Shown here in pieces: positions 7,749-16,645 of a stretch of 64,000 nt of DNA. Source of the DNA: Caldilineaceae bacterium (lineage in GTDB: Bacteria; Chloroflexota; Anaerolineae; Caldilineales; Caldilineaceae); contig JAJEDI010000075.1 of assembly GCA_022821585.1 (NCBI GenBank), positions 62,001-126,000 on the forward strand, read 5' to 3'. The notes under the pieces are model-generated. The model worked only from the letters and a program-made list of their open reading frames with translations, did not search any database and was not told the DNA's origin. The position numbers and the translations under genes were made by a program. Within the stretch, counting starts at the first letter, position 1. Every line of letters begins with the position of its first letter.

Positions 7749-8681
7749 GTGTCTACGAAAACGTTGTCCGTTCCCTTGCCAGAAGGTCTTGAACGCCTTT
7801 CGCGCCGCCTGAGCAATCGCCACATTACGCCCTACTATTACCTGCTGCCAACCGTCATTCCCCTATTGCTGTTGACGGTGTATCCGCTCTTGCGCGGGAT
7901 CTATCTCGCCTTCACCCAGTACAATCTCTACAATAAAGATACAACCCTGGTTGGCGCATTTAATTTCATCGAATTGACGACAAACGACACGCTATTCTGG
8001 GGGGCGCTGGCCAACAATATCCTCTGGACTGTCGGCATCGTAGCTATTACCTATGTATTGGGACTGTTTACGTCGATCGCTCTGAACGAAAATATCCCAT
8101 TGCGAGGTCTGTTCAGGGGGCTTGCCCTGATCCCCTGGGTGTGCCCGGCCGTGGTTGCCGCACTGACCTGGCGCTGGATCTTCGACCCGCACTTCGGTAT
8201 GTTGAACTATGCCCTGATGGAACTTGGTCTCATCAACCGCCAGATCGGCTGGCTGGGCGACAAGAACACGGCCCTGGCCGCGACGATGGTGGTGGCTATC
8301 TGGAAACTGCTTCCCTTCTCGGTGGTGATGCTGCTTGCCGGTCTGCAAACGGTGCCGGAGGAGCTCTATGAAGCGGGCGCGATCGACGGCGCCGGCGTCC
8401 TGGGGCGCTTCCGGTACATAACGGTTCCGCTTCTGAATCGCGTCGGCAAGATCGCCATCCTGTTGACCACGATCTGGGCCTTCAACCATTTCGACAGCGT
8501 CTATGTCCTCACAGGGGGCGGCCCGGGCGATACGACGATGTTACTCTCAATCATGTCCTACCTGAACGCCTTCCGCTTCTTCAAGATAGGCTATGCTTCG
8601 GCCGTTGGCGTGGTCATGCTGATATTGCTGCTGCTGCCGATCACGCTCTACACGCGGCAAGTGCTGGAAGACGTCGAATAG
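7749..8681 (+). CDS. Carbohydrate ABC transporter permease, MalF/UgpA type
   Basis: This 310-aa inner-membrane permease is the first of a heterodimeric pair. It has about six hydrophobic segments, starting with 'YYYLLPTVIPLLLLTVYPLL', and the EAA loop 'EELYEAGAIDGAGVLGRFRYI' that docks the ATPase. I chose the GTG at 7749 because GGAGG lies 5 nt upstream; a TTG at 7737 would overlap that SD. The partner permease starts 11 bp after its stop. No ATPase gene is present in the operon, so a general sugar ATPase (MsmK-like, elsewhere) is presumably shared. Confidence 0.93.
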   Translation: MSTKTLSVPLPEGLERLSRRLSNRHITPYYYLLPTVIPLLLLTVYPLLRGIYLAFTQYNLYNKDTTLVGAFNFIELTTNDTLFWGALANNILWTVGIVAITYVLGLFTSIALNENIPLRGLFRGLALIPWVCPAVVAALTWRWIFDPHFGMLNYALMELGLINRQIGWLGDKNTALAATMVVAIWKLLPFSVVMLLAGLQTVPEELYEAGAIDGAGVLGRFRYITVPLLNRVGKIAILLTTIWAFNHFDSVYVLTGGGPGDTTMLLSIMSYLNAFRFFKIGYASAVGVVMLILLLLPITLYTRQVLEDVE

Positions 8682-8692
8682 GAGAAGTTCTC

Positions 8693-9538
8693 ATGGAACA
8701 GTTCGTTCGCCGCCGGCTTGTCCGCTATGCGTTAGCGTATGCCTGGTTGCTCATCATCAGCACTTTTACCGCGTTTCCTTTTTTCTGGATGCTGACCAGT
8801 TCATTCAAGGCGCGTCCCGAGATCTTTACGCGGATTCCTGTTCTCTTTCCCAAGGAACCGACCCTGGCCAACTACAACTACGTACTCACCGAGACTCCGG
8901 CCGGGCGCTATTTTCTCAACAGCCTCTATATCGCCACCGTCACGACTTTGCTGGCACTGGTACTGACCACGCTGGGCGCGTACGCGCTTTCCCGCTTTCA
9001 GTTCCGCATGCGGCGGTCGCTGGGCGTCTGGCTGATCGCCGGCCAGATGTTTCCGGGCGTGCTGATGCTGATCCCGCTCTTCGTCACCTTGACGCGGCTC
9101 AATCTGGTCAACACCTATGCGGGCCTGATCATCGTCTATACGATGGGGGCGCTGCCATTTTCGACGTGGATGCTCAAGGGCTATTTCGACACGGTCCCGC
9201 GCGAGCTGGAAGACTCGGCGATGATCGACGGGTGTAGTCGCGTGGGGGCGATTCGACGCGTCTTTCTGCCGGTGGCGGCGCCCGGCATCGCGGCGGTGGC
9301 GCTCTTCGCATTTACGATCGCGTGGCAGGAGTTCATGTTTGCGCTGACGATGATGAAGGACCAGGAGAAGTACCCGCTCTCGGTGGGCATCAACTTCTTT
9401 GTGGGTATCGCCGGGTCGGTGGTATGGGGCAACATCATGGCGATGGCGGTGCTGATCATCGTGCCGGGCCTCATCTTCTTCCTGTTCCTGCAGCGCTACA
9501 TGATCAGCGGTCTGACGGCGGGCGCGGTCAAGGGATAG
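8693..9538 (+). CDS. Carbohydrate ABC transporter permease, MalG type
   Basis: This 281-aa inner-membrane permease is the second half of the pair. It opens with a membrane segment after 'RRRLVRYALAY', has the typical 'FFWMLTSSFKARPEIF' N-terminal region, the EAA loop 'PRELEDSAMIDGCSRVGAIRRV' and the family C-terminus 'GLTAGAVKG'. ATG 8693 is preceded by GGAGAAG. The DUF455 gene follows after 55 bp. Assignment to the MalG branch is firm; substrate is unknown. Confidence 0.94.
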   Translation: MEQFVRRRLVRYALAYAWLLIISTFTAFPFFWMLTSSFKARPEIFTRIPVLFPKEPTLANYNYVLTETPAGRYFLNSLYIATVTTLLALVLTTLGAYALSRFQFRMRRSLGVWLIAGQMFPGVLMLIPLFVTLTRLNLVNTYAGLIIVYTMGALPFSTWMLKGYFDTVPRELEDSAMIDGCSRVGAIRRVFLPVAAPGIAAVALFAFTIAWQEFMFALTMMKDQEKYPLSVGINFFVGIAGSVVWGNIMAMAVLIIVPGLIFFLFLQRYMISGLTAGAVKG

Positions 9539-9593
9539 GGGCAGAGTCAGGCTCCTTTGCCCTGTAAAAAAATTTACAATTGAGAGTGGAACC

Positions 9594-10943
9594 ATGACCG
9601 TCAACAACAATCGCTATCTGCCTGGGGAGCATTCCCGCGCACGTTTTCTGCGTCTGGACGCGGCGACTATTCTCAAACGCTTCTACCGGTGCGAGCGGTC
9701 GCTGATCGTCAGCCAGTCGGCCTGGCTGGCGGGCATTGCCGCGCTGGAGGCGAAGATGACGCTGCCGCGCTTCACGTGGCAGGATACGCTGACGGCGCAC
9801 GCGCTGCGCGAGCGGGTCTTCGAGTTGCGATATCCCAGGCGGATGCTGGAAATCGGCGAAGATGCGCCTCTCGTCGAGGTCTTCGATGAATCGATCAACG
9901 CGCCCAGCGCGCAGGCGTTTCTCCTGGCTCTGCGGCGGGTCTTTAAGCCTGCTCTCTTGTCTGCCTACCGGAGTTACGTCGACTGTGCAGACGACCTCAG
10001 CGACGGTCCGATTCTGCGCGCCCTTAACCTGGCGATCGAGGAGAAAGAGGCGCAGATCGCCTGGCTTGCGAGGCAGGTGGAAGTAATGGCCGGGTCTGAT
10101 CCTGAACATAGGCAGGAAGCGGAGAACTGGGCCTCGGCTTTGGCGGAGCGACTAGAACAGGTGGGAGGACTGAGGCTGGAAGTGCCTCATCCGGCTACGA
10201 CGCCGAACGACCTGCCCGGACGCCGCCCATTCAAGCTGGCCGAAGTACCGGCGCGGGATCCCCGCTTCCATCTCTGTCACTATTACTGGCCCGATATCGT
10301 CGATCCCAACTTTGCTTACGGTGAGGGGCTCAACCTGCAGCTGCGCAGCGGTGTCAGTCATCTGAATGAAGTGTGGGCGGTGGAGACGGGCGGCGCCATT
10401 TTGCACGCCTTCGCCGACGACCTCGATTGGGAATACATCTATGACGCCGCGCGCTGGACCTACGACGAAAGCCGTCACGTGCTGATGGGCTACGAGAGGC
10501 TGCGCGCATGGGGCTTTGCACTGGACGAGATGCCGCTGGGCAGCTACATCTATGACAGCGCGGCCGGGCAGGAGCCGATCATTCGACTGGGTATGCTTCA
10601 CTACTTCGAGACCAAGAATATCGGCAACAAGGTCAAGCGTGCGGAAGCCTTCGCGCAGTACCAGGACAGGATGAGCCAGCACGACATGGAGTTTGACTGG
10701 GCTGACGAGACGATTCACGCCGCCTACGGTAAACGCTGGCATACGGCACTCCACGAGAAGTTTCCCGACCGCATCCCGGACATGGACGGCCTGCACCGAC
10801 GCTGCGACGAGCTGGTTGCCATTGAAATTGCCGCGGCCACCGACGACGAAAGGGCTGAAATTCGTCAGGTTGCGGACGCCATGATCGCCAAAGCGGGTGA
10901 GGTCGGCCTGAAAGAACCGGCCCAGGCAGCCCAGCCCAACTGA
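9594..10943 (+). CDS. DUF455-like ferritin-superfamily protein with a complete diiron ligand set
   Basis: This 449-aa protein probably belongs to the DUF455/ferritin-like group. The C-terminal half has the four-helix ligand pattern E, ExxH, E, ExxH: Glu264 ('WAVETGG'), E292-x2-H295 ('DESRHVL'), Glu339 ('HYFETK') and E372-x2-H375 ('DETIHAA'). That makes a carboxylate-bridged diiron site likely, and thus an oxygenase, hydroxylase or oxidase activity. No leader or membrane segment is visible. It lies between MalG-type permease and the sugar kinase in one plus-strand operon, so it may act on the imported compound. The N-terminal 230 residues are not assigned. Function is inference; the ligand pattern is seen directly. 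Confidence 0.75.
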   Translation: MTVNNNRYLPGEHSRARFLRLDAATILKRFYRCERSLIVSQSAWLAGIAALEAKMTLPRFTWQDTLTAHALRERVFELRYPRRMLEIGEDAPLVEVFDESINAPSAQAFLLALRRVFKPALLSAYRSYVDCADDLSDGPILRALNLAIEEKEAQIAWLARQVEVMAGSDPEHRQEAENWASALAERLEQVGGLRLEVPHPATTPNDLPGRRPFKLAEVPARDPRFHLCHYYWPDIVDPNFAYGEGLNLQLRSGVSHLNEVWAVETGGAILHAFADDLDWEYIYDAARWTYDESRHVLMGYERLRAWGFALDEMPLGSYIYDSAAGQEPIIRLGMLHYFETKNIGNKVKRAEAFAQYQDRMSQHDMEFDWADETIHAAYGKRWHTALHEKFPDRIPDMDGLHRRCDELVAIEIAAATDDERAEIRQVADAMIAKAGEVGLKEPAQAAQPN

Positions 10944-10996
10944 GCCGCAGAAACTCCTCCATAGACGACTCCTGACAGCGAAAGAGAGACCCACCG

Positions 10997-11899
10997 ATGA
11001 CCAAGCCCGTGATAACCGTTGTCGGCAGCTTCGCCGTGGGCATGACCCTGCGGACGCAACGCATGCCTGTCTTTGGCGAGACGCTGGTCGGTTCCGACTT
11101 TGACATGGGACCGGGCGGCAAGGGCTCGAACCAGGCGGTCGGCGTGGCCCGGCTGGGCGCGCAGGCGCACTTTGCCGGCATCATCGGCGACGACAGGTTG
11201 GGGGAGATTGCCGTCGACCTCTACGCCGAAGAGGGTGTCGACACGACCTACCTGCAGCGGACAGAGGCGATGGCCACGGGCGTCGGTTTTATCATTCTCA
11301 ATGCAGAAGGTGAAAACGGGATCATTCTCGACATGGGTGCGAATGAACTGATGGACGGGGCATTTGTCGACCGGGTCGAAGAGCAGATCGCCCGCAGCGA
11401 CGTGGTGATGTCTGTGTTGGAGATACCGGTGGAGGCGGCGGCGCGGGCGATGGCGCTGGGCAAGAAGCACGGCGTGCGCACGATCCTCAATCCAGCGCCG
11501 GCCACGGCTCTTGACGAGAGTGTGCTGCAGAATGTGGACTACCTGTCACCCAACGAGACCGAGTTGCGCATTCTCCTCGGCCTGGCACCGGACGACCCTG
11601 CAGACACCGTCGAGCTGGCCGGACAGCTACGGGCTCGCGGGGTCGGCAACTTGATCGTCACGTTGGGAGAGAAGGGCGCCCTGATTCTGACCGAAGACGG
11701 GCAGGAGGAGGTGGCAGGCGATTCGGTTGAGGTTGTCGACACGACCGGCGCCGGGGATGCCTTTAACGCGGGACTGGCGGTGGCGCTGGCTGAAGGGAAG
11801 GGCCTTGCGGAGGCGGTCGCGTTTGCCAACCGCTGCGGCGCAATCGCCTGCCAGGCGCTCGGTGTGATACCCGGTCTGGCGACGCGAGACATGGTCTGA
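10997..11899 (+). CDS. PfkB-family carbohydrate kinase, ribokinase-like
   Basis: This 300-aa kinase probably phosphorylates the imported sugar with ATP. Signature 1 ('GGKGSNQAVGVARLGA', about residues 37-52) and signature 2 ('DTTGAGDAFNAGLA', about 245-258, with the catalytic Asp in GAGD) are intact. 'NPAPA' and 'NETEL' are typical of ribokinases. It is the last gene of the operon that starts at 6061. Upstream of ATG 10997 there is a modest purine run AAAGAGAGA. Ribokinase is the closest family; related deoxyribokinase or nucleoside kinase roles are not excluded. Confidence 0.88.
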   Translation: MTKPVITVVGSFAVGMTLRTQRMPVFGETLVGSDFDMGPGGKGSNQAVGVARLGAQAHFAGIIGDDRLGEIAVDLYAEEGVDTTYLQRTEAMATGVGFIILNAEGENGIILDMGANELMDGAFVDRVEEQIARSDVVMSVLEIPVEAAARAMALGKKHGVRTILNPAPATALDESVLQNVDYLSPNETELRILLGLAPDDPADTVELAGQLRARGVGNLIVTLGEKGALILTEDGQEEVAGDSVEVVDTTGAGDAFNAGLAVALAEGKGLAEAVAFANRCGAIACQALGVIPGLATRDMV

Positions 11900-11953
11900 C
11901 GGCAGTTTTCGTAGTGCGTTGAGCGAATGCAAACGCGACATGAATCCGGCCGA

Positions 11954-12613
11954 TCAGATGCGTCCGGAAAAGAGCGCCGCGCAGCCGACAATCTCGACCG
12001 AGACATCGTGAAAGCGCTGATTGAGCGCCTGCTTCAAGCCGTCCAGATCGTCGTGTTGGTTCGAGAAGATGCCCTTCTTGTTGTAGAAAGCCATCAGGCG
12101 CCTGGCTAACCAGCTGCGCGAGACTCCGCCCTGAAGCAGGGTCGAACCAAAGAGAACGGCGTTGGGGTTCATCAGCGCTTTCAGATGATCCAATATGACG
12201 GACTTGGCTGCGATGGATCCAGGGAGACAATGGAGAAGGTAGTTAATCCCTACGGAGTCAAAGTTTGCGGCATCGATTGAGACCGGTTCCAGGACATTGC
12301 GGAGATATGTCTCAGGGGAATGTTGTGCAATGCGCCGGGCTGCGAATTCCAACGAGTCGCGATTGATATCCGACAGGGCGATGCGCGGTGTCTGTGAGGG
12401 GAAGCGACAGTGATCCAGGAAATAGCCGGTTCCGACGCCGACATCGAGATGGTTTGCCGTGATGTGTTTGTTGTACTGCTGAAGCAGACGTTGCGTCGGG
12501 CAGTTCCAAATCAGATGGTTTGTCAGGCCAAGGACAACGAAGTCATATAGGCGTAAACTGCGCCTAGTGTAGACGGCCTGTCCGGCTCTGACCTGTTCCT
12601 CAGACACATTCAT
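11954..12613 (-). CDS. Class I SAM-dependent methyltransferase
   Basis: This 219-aa protein has the SAM-binding motif 'LDVGVGTGYFLDH' followed by an acidic strand end 'ALSDINRDSL', so it should methylate a small molecule or macromolecule. I chose ATG 12613 because TGGAG precedes it by 7 nt; longer reading to 12658 has no SD. It is convergent with the kinase gene (55 bp gap) and lies downstream of the Asp-box gene on the same strand. The region between it and 12730 has no recognisable terminator. Substrate unknown. Confidence 0.75.
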   Translation of the reverse strand: MNVSEEQVRAGQAVYTRRSLRLYDFVVLGLTNHLIWNCPTQRLLQQYNKHITANHLDVGVGTGYFLDHCRFPSQTPRIALSDINRDSLEFAARRIAQHSPETYLRNVLEPVSIDAANFDSVGINYLLHCLPGSIAAKSVILDHLKALMNPNAVLFGSTLLQGGVSRSWLARRLMAFYNKKGIFSNQHDDLDGLKQALNQRFHDVSVEIVGCAALFSGRI

Positions 12614-12729
12614 GTGTTTCTCCATGCCTTCAGGCGCAATGAAGAGCGAAATCCACACATTCCACGGCTTATGCGGGGCTTTTGTTCGGGCTGACCTGAC
12701 TATTCGGGGGAATTTGCAGGGAACAGCGG

Positions 12730-13884
12730 TCAGGTAGCTGTAACCGTGCGCACCATGATGCTCTTGCGCTTCTGTCCCTGGGCGTCGGGATAGTTGAAAT
12801 CAGAGTAGGCCAGCAGCGCCGTTTTTTCGTCCAGCGCCAGCAGGGCGGAGTAGGAGCAAGTATCCTGGCGCCTCTCGGCTGGCTTGACCACCACAACCCT
12901 CTGCTCCCATTCGAGTCCGGCCGGATCCGCCGTAGCGCGAACGAACAGCCCGGGCCGGCCGTATGACGCCAGCGTAATACCGTTTTCCAGGGTCAACATA
13001 CGCGGCCATACGCCGCGGTCGTCAAATACACGCGGCACGCTCCACGACTGGCCGCCGTCCAGCGAGCGGGACCAGTACGAAGGACCGACCCCCAGCAGGT
13101 CATGAGTGCGCAGAAGGCACAGCACTGACCCGTCCGGCATGAAGTTGAACTCCGGTTCGGTGAAGCCGTCCCGCTGGTCCGCGTGCGGATCGGCCTCCCT
13201 GTCCGGCTGGTAGAGGATTTCGCTCAGAACATCCCAGGTATATCCCGCATCGACCGACCGCAGATAGACAATATTGTTCGCCAACTGTACCATGCCATCG
13301 ACGATGCGCTTCGTATGGATCGCTTCCCAAATGGAGCCATCGGGTGCCAGCTGCGAGCGGCCGTGGTGAAACGAGGGCCAGAAGGCATACATTTCCTCGC
13401 GGACGATGCGGATTTCGCCGGGCATGCGCACCGACGCCGTCTCTTCGACCCAGTCCCTTTCTCCACTGCGCTGGCGCAGGAAGCGCCAGCCCGAGAGCTC
13501 GGCAGGAAAGTCGGCAGCACGGTATATGTGGGTTATGTGGTTAGGCGCATCCTCCTGGACCAGCACGGGTTCGGGCAACGTCACCTCGTCTCGGTGGCGG
13601 GACTGAAACTGCACCGGCAGCAGCCGGTCTCCGTTCGGCAGCAACAGACCGCCGCGGGCGTCGCGGACATCAACCTGTTCCCATGTTCGGCCGTCGTCGG
13701 CAGAGAGCGCGTGCCTGGTGGGCAGACCGTAAGCGGTGACAGAATCGGCTTCGACGTGGAATTCAAGGTGGATGCGGCCGTCGGCCAGGCGTTCAAGGTG
13801 AGGGAACTGCCATGGGCCCCAACTCTTCAACCCAACCGGGGCCTGGTCAATCAGGACCGGTTCGCCGAGCGTGATCTGAGGCAA
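12730..13884 (-). CDS. Asp-box (BNR) beta-propeller, sialidase-like
   Basis: This 384-aa protein carries three Asp boxes of the S-x-D-x-G-x-T/S-W type ('SADDGRTW', 'SVDAGYTW', 'SLDGGQSW'), the hallmark of the six-bladed sialidase fold. The F/Y-R-I-P motif of true sialidases is not seen, so an exo-sialidase activity is unproven. I chose TTG 13884 because AGGAGG sits 6 nt upstream. A GTG at 13944, overlapping the stop of the upstream gene, would add 20 residues without an SD. No signal peptide is visible. It is the last propeller gene of the operon that starts at 22243. Confidence 0.78.
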   Translation of the reverse strand: MPQITLGEPVLIDQAPVGLKSWGPWQFPHLERLADGRIHLEFHVEADSVTAYGLPTRHALSADDGRTWEQVDVRDARGGLLLPNGDRLLPVQFQSRHRDEVTLPEPVLVQEDAPNHITHIYRAADFPAELSGWRFLRQRSGERDWVEETASVRMPGEIRIVREEMYAFWPSFHHGRSQLAPDGSIWEAIHTKRIVDGMVQLANNIVYLRSVDAGYTWDVLSEILYQPDREADPHADQRDGFTEPEFNFMPDGSVLCLLRTHDLLGVGPSYWSRSLDGGQSWSVPRVFDDRGVWPRMLTLENGITLASYGRPGLFVRATADPAGLEWEQRVVVVKPAERRQDTCSYSALLALDEKTALLAYSDFNYPDAQGQKRKSIMVRTVTAT

Positions 13885-13940
13885 AATCTCCCTCCTGTTC
13901 TCTTTCCAGTGGCCGGATCCAGTGCCTGTCGCGGCCAGCC

Positions 13941-15689
13941 TCACAGCAAGCCAAGTTCCTCGGCACGTGCGCGCACCGCTTCGGTAAGACCTGGCAGGAA
14001 ATGCAGGCGGCCGTCGGCCCCCGTCTTGTTCCTGTCGTAGAGAGCCGCGGTCTCATATATGGTATAACCGTCGAGCCGTCCGGAGCGATAGGTATACTCG
14101 ATCTGATCGGCCAGCCGGCCGCCGTCAGTACCCGAAACCTTTACAGGCAGGCTCAGGTGCGCGGGCACGCTTGTCGTTGCCACTTCATCCAGGACATCTT
14201 GCACGAATGCGTCGCTGAGCAGGCGCTCGGGGGGCCAGGCGCGACCAAAGAGCGTTGTCTCGTCGGCCAGGCCTGTGCGCAGCCAGCGGCGCCAGTGAAA
14301 AGTGATGTTGCCGGGGCGGGAACGTGTGCGCGACGGCGAGGCATCTGGCCGGAAGGACTCGATTTCGATATGGTGATGCATCGGCAGCCCTGCTGCGGCG
14401 AGGCGCGCCTTGGCTGCGTGCAGGAACCGGTCGTACAGATCGCCGCGCACGTCGCCCAGAAGCGTCGGATCATAGGGCTCTGTATCGGGGTTGACGCCGT
14501 AGCGCCGTTCGTACTCGGCGGCGACCGGCGCGTTGAAGCCGTACATCTGGGGTGAATCGGTCCACGAACTATGACAGGAGATGCGAATGTCCAGGCCGTC
14601 GACACCGGCGGCGATGCAGTCGCTGACCCACTCCATCCAGTGCGCCTGCACCTCGGGGTAGCCTTCGCATAGCGAACCGGAGACGTATCTGTTGCGGCCC
14701 TTTGCAAATGCGATCACGCCGTCAGGGGCGTTGGCAGTGTGGGTGAGGACATTGTGAAATGCTGATGCGGAATTGGACACATCCAGGCGGACCATGGCCC
14801 CGCCCAGGCCGGTGTCGTATTCGAGGTCTCCGTCGCGCAGGTCCCGCTGCGGCCGCCAGATCGCCTTGTGGCTGGCGACCATGATCGGCAGGGGTTGATC
14901 GTCCGGCCCAAAGGCGCGCACCATCTCGACAGCCGTGTTTGAAAATGTTCCTTCGTGGTCTTCGAAGTTGGTTGTAACTGCTATGAAAGGATCCAGCAGA
15001 CTGAGGCCGGTGATATTGAGAACGCGCACCTCGTCGCCCCAGCTGCTGACTGGATTGCCATCGATATCGACTACATCGTGGGGGCAGGTCTCCACGCCCT
15101 CGGACAGGTCGAACTCCAGGTCGCGCTTGCTGTATCCGTTGTTATCGTCGCTGGTCCAGATCTCCAGGTTTTCCGATCGGATGCGCAGAGGCGCTGTGTC
15201 CTTCTGCCGCAGCTGGATGCGCGTGACCGGCGTACTGTCCAGCCCGCGCGGCAGGTCGGCCTGGCGGGCCTTCACCCGCAGCTCCGGCCGTGCCAGCACC
15301 CAGGGGTCGACGTGATAGGAGCCGCCGATACCTGGCAACCCGATGATTCCGTCTTGCGCCAGAACCGCCTTGGGATGCGCGTGGCTGACGCCGTTCTCAT
15401 AGGGCTTGATGACGGCGTAGAACTCCATGCCGCGCTCGTGGGCAAGGCGCCGTCCCACCCGCATCGGATCGCCCAGGTTTTCGAGCGTCTTGGCCACCCC
15501 GCCGAGCGGTCCGTATGCAAGAAACCACTCCCAGTGACCGGCGTGGTAGTAGTTCCAATAGACGCGTCGTACGCCCATCCAGTGCAGACGGTCGATCAGT
15601 TGCGCGACCAGATCTTCGGTCCATTCGATGCGCTGGCAGTCATCGGGGAAGTCCACCAGGGCTGAGAGCAGGAATGGACGCTCATTCAT
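13941..15689 (-). CDS. TIM-barrel glycoside-hydrolase-like protein
   Basis: This 582-aa protein is not assignable to a named family from sequence alone. Its layout suggests a (beta/alpha)8 hydrolase: 'GVRRVYWNYYHAGHWEWF' near the N-terminus, 'GMEFYAVIKPYENG', a beta-rich insertion (about 160-300), then 'AAGVDGLDIRISCHSSWTDS' and 'LPMHHHIEIESF' in the barrel's second half. Acidic residues at strand ends (D in GLDIR, E in HIEIE) could be catalytic. It is cytosolic as read. It lies between an Asp-box gene (downstream) and DppC (upstream), which supports a role in sugar breakdown. Functional name is inference. Confidence 0.6.
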   Translation of the reverse strand: MNERPFLLSALVDFPDDCQRIEWTEDLVAQLIDRLHWMGVRRVYWNYYHAGHWEWFLAYGPLGGVAKTLENLGDPMRVGRRLAHERGMEFYAVIKPYENGVSHAHPKAVLAQDGIIGLPGIGGSYHVDPWVLARPELRVKARQADLPRGLDSTPVTRIQLRQKDTAPLRIRSENLEIWTSDDNNGYSKRDLEFDLSEGVETCPHDVVDIDGNPVSSWGDEVRVLNITGLSLLDPFIAVTTNFEDHEGTFSNTAVEMVRAFGPDDQPLPIMVASHKAIWRPQRDLRDGDLEYDTGLGGAMVRLDVSNSASAFHNVLTHTANAPDGVIAFAKGRNRYVSGSLCEGYPEVQAHWMEWVSDCIAAGVDGLDIRISCHSSWTDSPQMYGFNAPVAAEYERRYGVNPDTEPYDPTLLGDVRGDLYDRFLHAAKARLAAAGLPMHHHIEIESFRPDASPSRTRSRPGNITFHWRRWLRTGLADETTLFGRAWPPERLLSDAFVQDVLDEVATTSVPAHLSLPVKVSGTDGGRLADQIEYTYRSGRLDGYTIYETAALYDRNKTGADGRLHFLPGLTEAVRARAEELGLL

Positions 15690-15725
15690 TTTGGGTCCTC
15701 TCCAATGTCAGGGTGTGGGCGCAGG

Positions 15726-16640
15726 TCAGTCAAGACTCATGCGGGGGTCGAAGGCGTCGCGCAGGCCGTCGCCCACGAAGTTGATGGCCAGCACGGTGAG
15801 CAGGATCGCCATACCGGGCGGAACCCAGATCCACCAGTGGCGTTCGAGGATGAAGATGGATTGAGCGCCGTTAAGCATGTTGCCCCAGGAGGCAGTCGGC
15901 GGCAGCACGCCCAATCCCAAAAAGGATAGACCGGCCTCGCTCAGGATGGCAGAGGCGACGCCGAATGTCGCTGCCACCAGTAAAGGCGCAAGTACGTGCG
16001 GCAGGATGTGCTTGAACATGATGCTGCGGTCCATTACGCCCAGGCAGCGCGCCGCCATCACGAAGTCCCACTCACGCACTGTCAGGATCTGGCCGCGCAC
16101 CAGGCGCGCAGAGCTTGGCCATCCAAAAAGACCGATTACCGCCATGACGTTGAAGATGTTGGGGCCTAGAATGGAAACCACTGTCATAATCATGATCAGG
16201 ACGGGAAAGAGCATCACAATGTCGGTGATACGCATGATGATCATGTCGACCGAACCGCCATAGTAGCCCGCCAGCGTCCCCAGGAGAACTGCGATCAGGA
16301 TCGAGATTGAGACCGCTACAAGCCCTACCGAGAGAGAAACGCGTCCGCCGTAGACGACACGGGACCACACATCACGGCCTGCTATGTCGCCCCCGAGAAT
16401 GTGTTCGGCGCTGGGTGCGGCGCGGCTCAGGCCGGATTGGATATCGTTCGGAGGGTGCTGGGTTACCCAGGGCGCGGCGATCGCGAGCAGGACAATAATG
16501 ACCAGAAAGACCAGGCTTGCCATCGCCATTCTGTGGCGTCGAAAACGGCTCCAGAAGCGGGCGCGGAGCCTGGCCGAGGAGGAACTCCGCGTCTCACTAA
16601 AGATTTCGTCGGACGCTGTTGCCGTTTGCTTCTCGGTCAT
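15726..16640 (-). CDS. Dipeptide/oligopeptide-type ABC permease, DppC family
   Basis: This 304-aa inner-membrane protein has an N-terminal segment after 'RFWSRFRRHRMAMASLVFLV', a short periplasmic loop ending 'GGDIAGRDVWSRVVYGGRVS', and the family loop 'FVMAARCLGVMDRSIMFKHILP' and 'SEAGLSFLGLGV'. ATG 16640 is chosen because AAGG lies upstream; a TTG at 16649 would overlap the DppB stop. It pairs with DppB (16646-17614). No ATPase genes are in this cluster. Family is certain, solute is not; the neighbours suggest saccharides rather than peptides. Confidence 0.93.
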   Translation of the reverse strand: MTEKQTATASDEIFSETRSSSSARLRARFWSRFRRHRMAMASLVFLVIIVLLAIAAPWVTQHPPNDIQSGLSRAAPSAEHILGGDIAGRDVWSRVVYGGRVSLSVGLVAVSISILIAVLLGTLAGYYGGSVDMIIMRITDIVMLFPVLIMIMTVVSILGPNIFNVMAVIGLFGWPSSARLVRGQILTVREWDFVMAARCLGVMDRSIMFKHILPHVLAPLLVAATFGVASAILSEAGLSFLGLGVLPPTASWGNMLNGAQSIFILERHWWIWVPPGMAILLTVLAINFVGDGLRDAFDPRMSLD

Positions 16641-16645
16641 CGACC

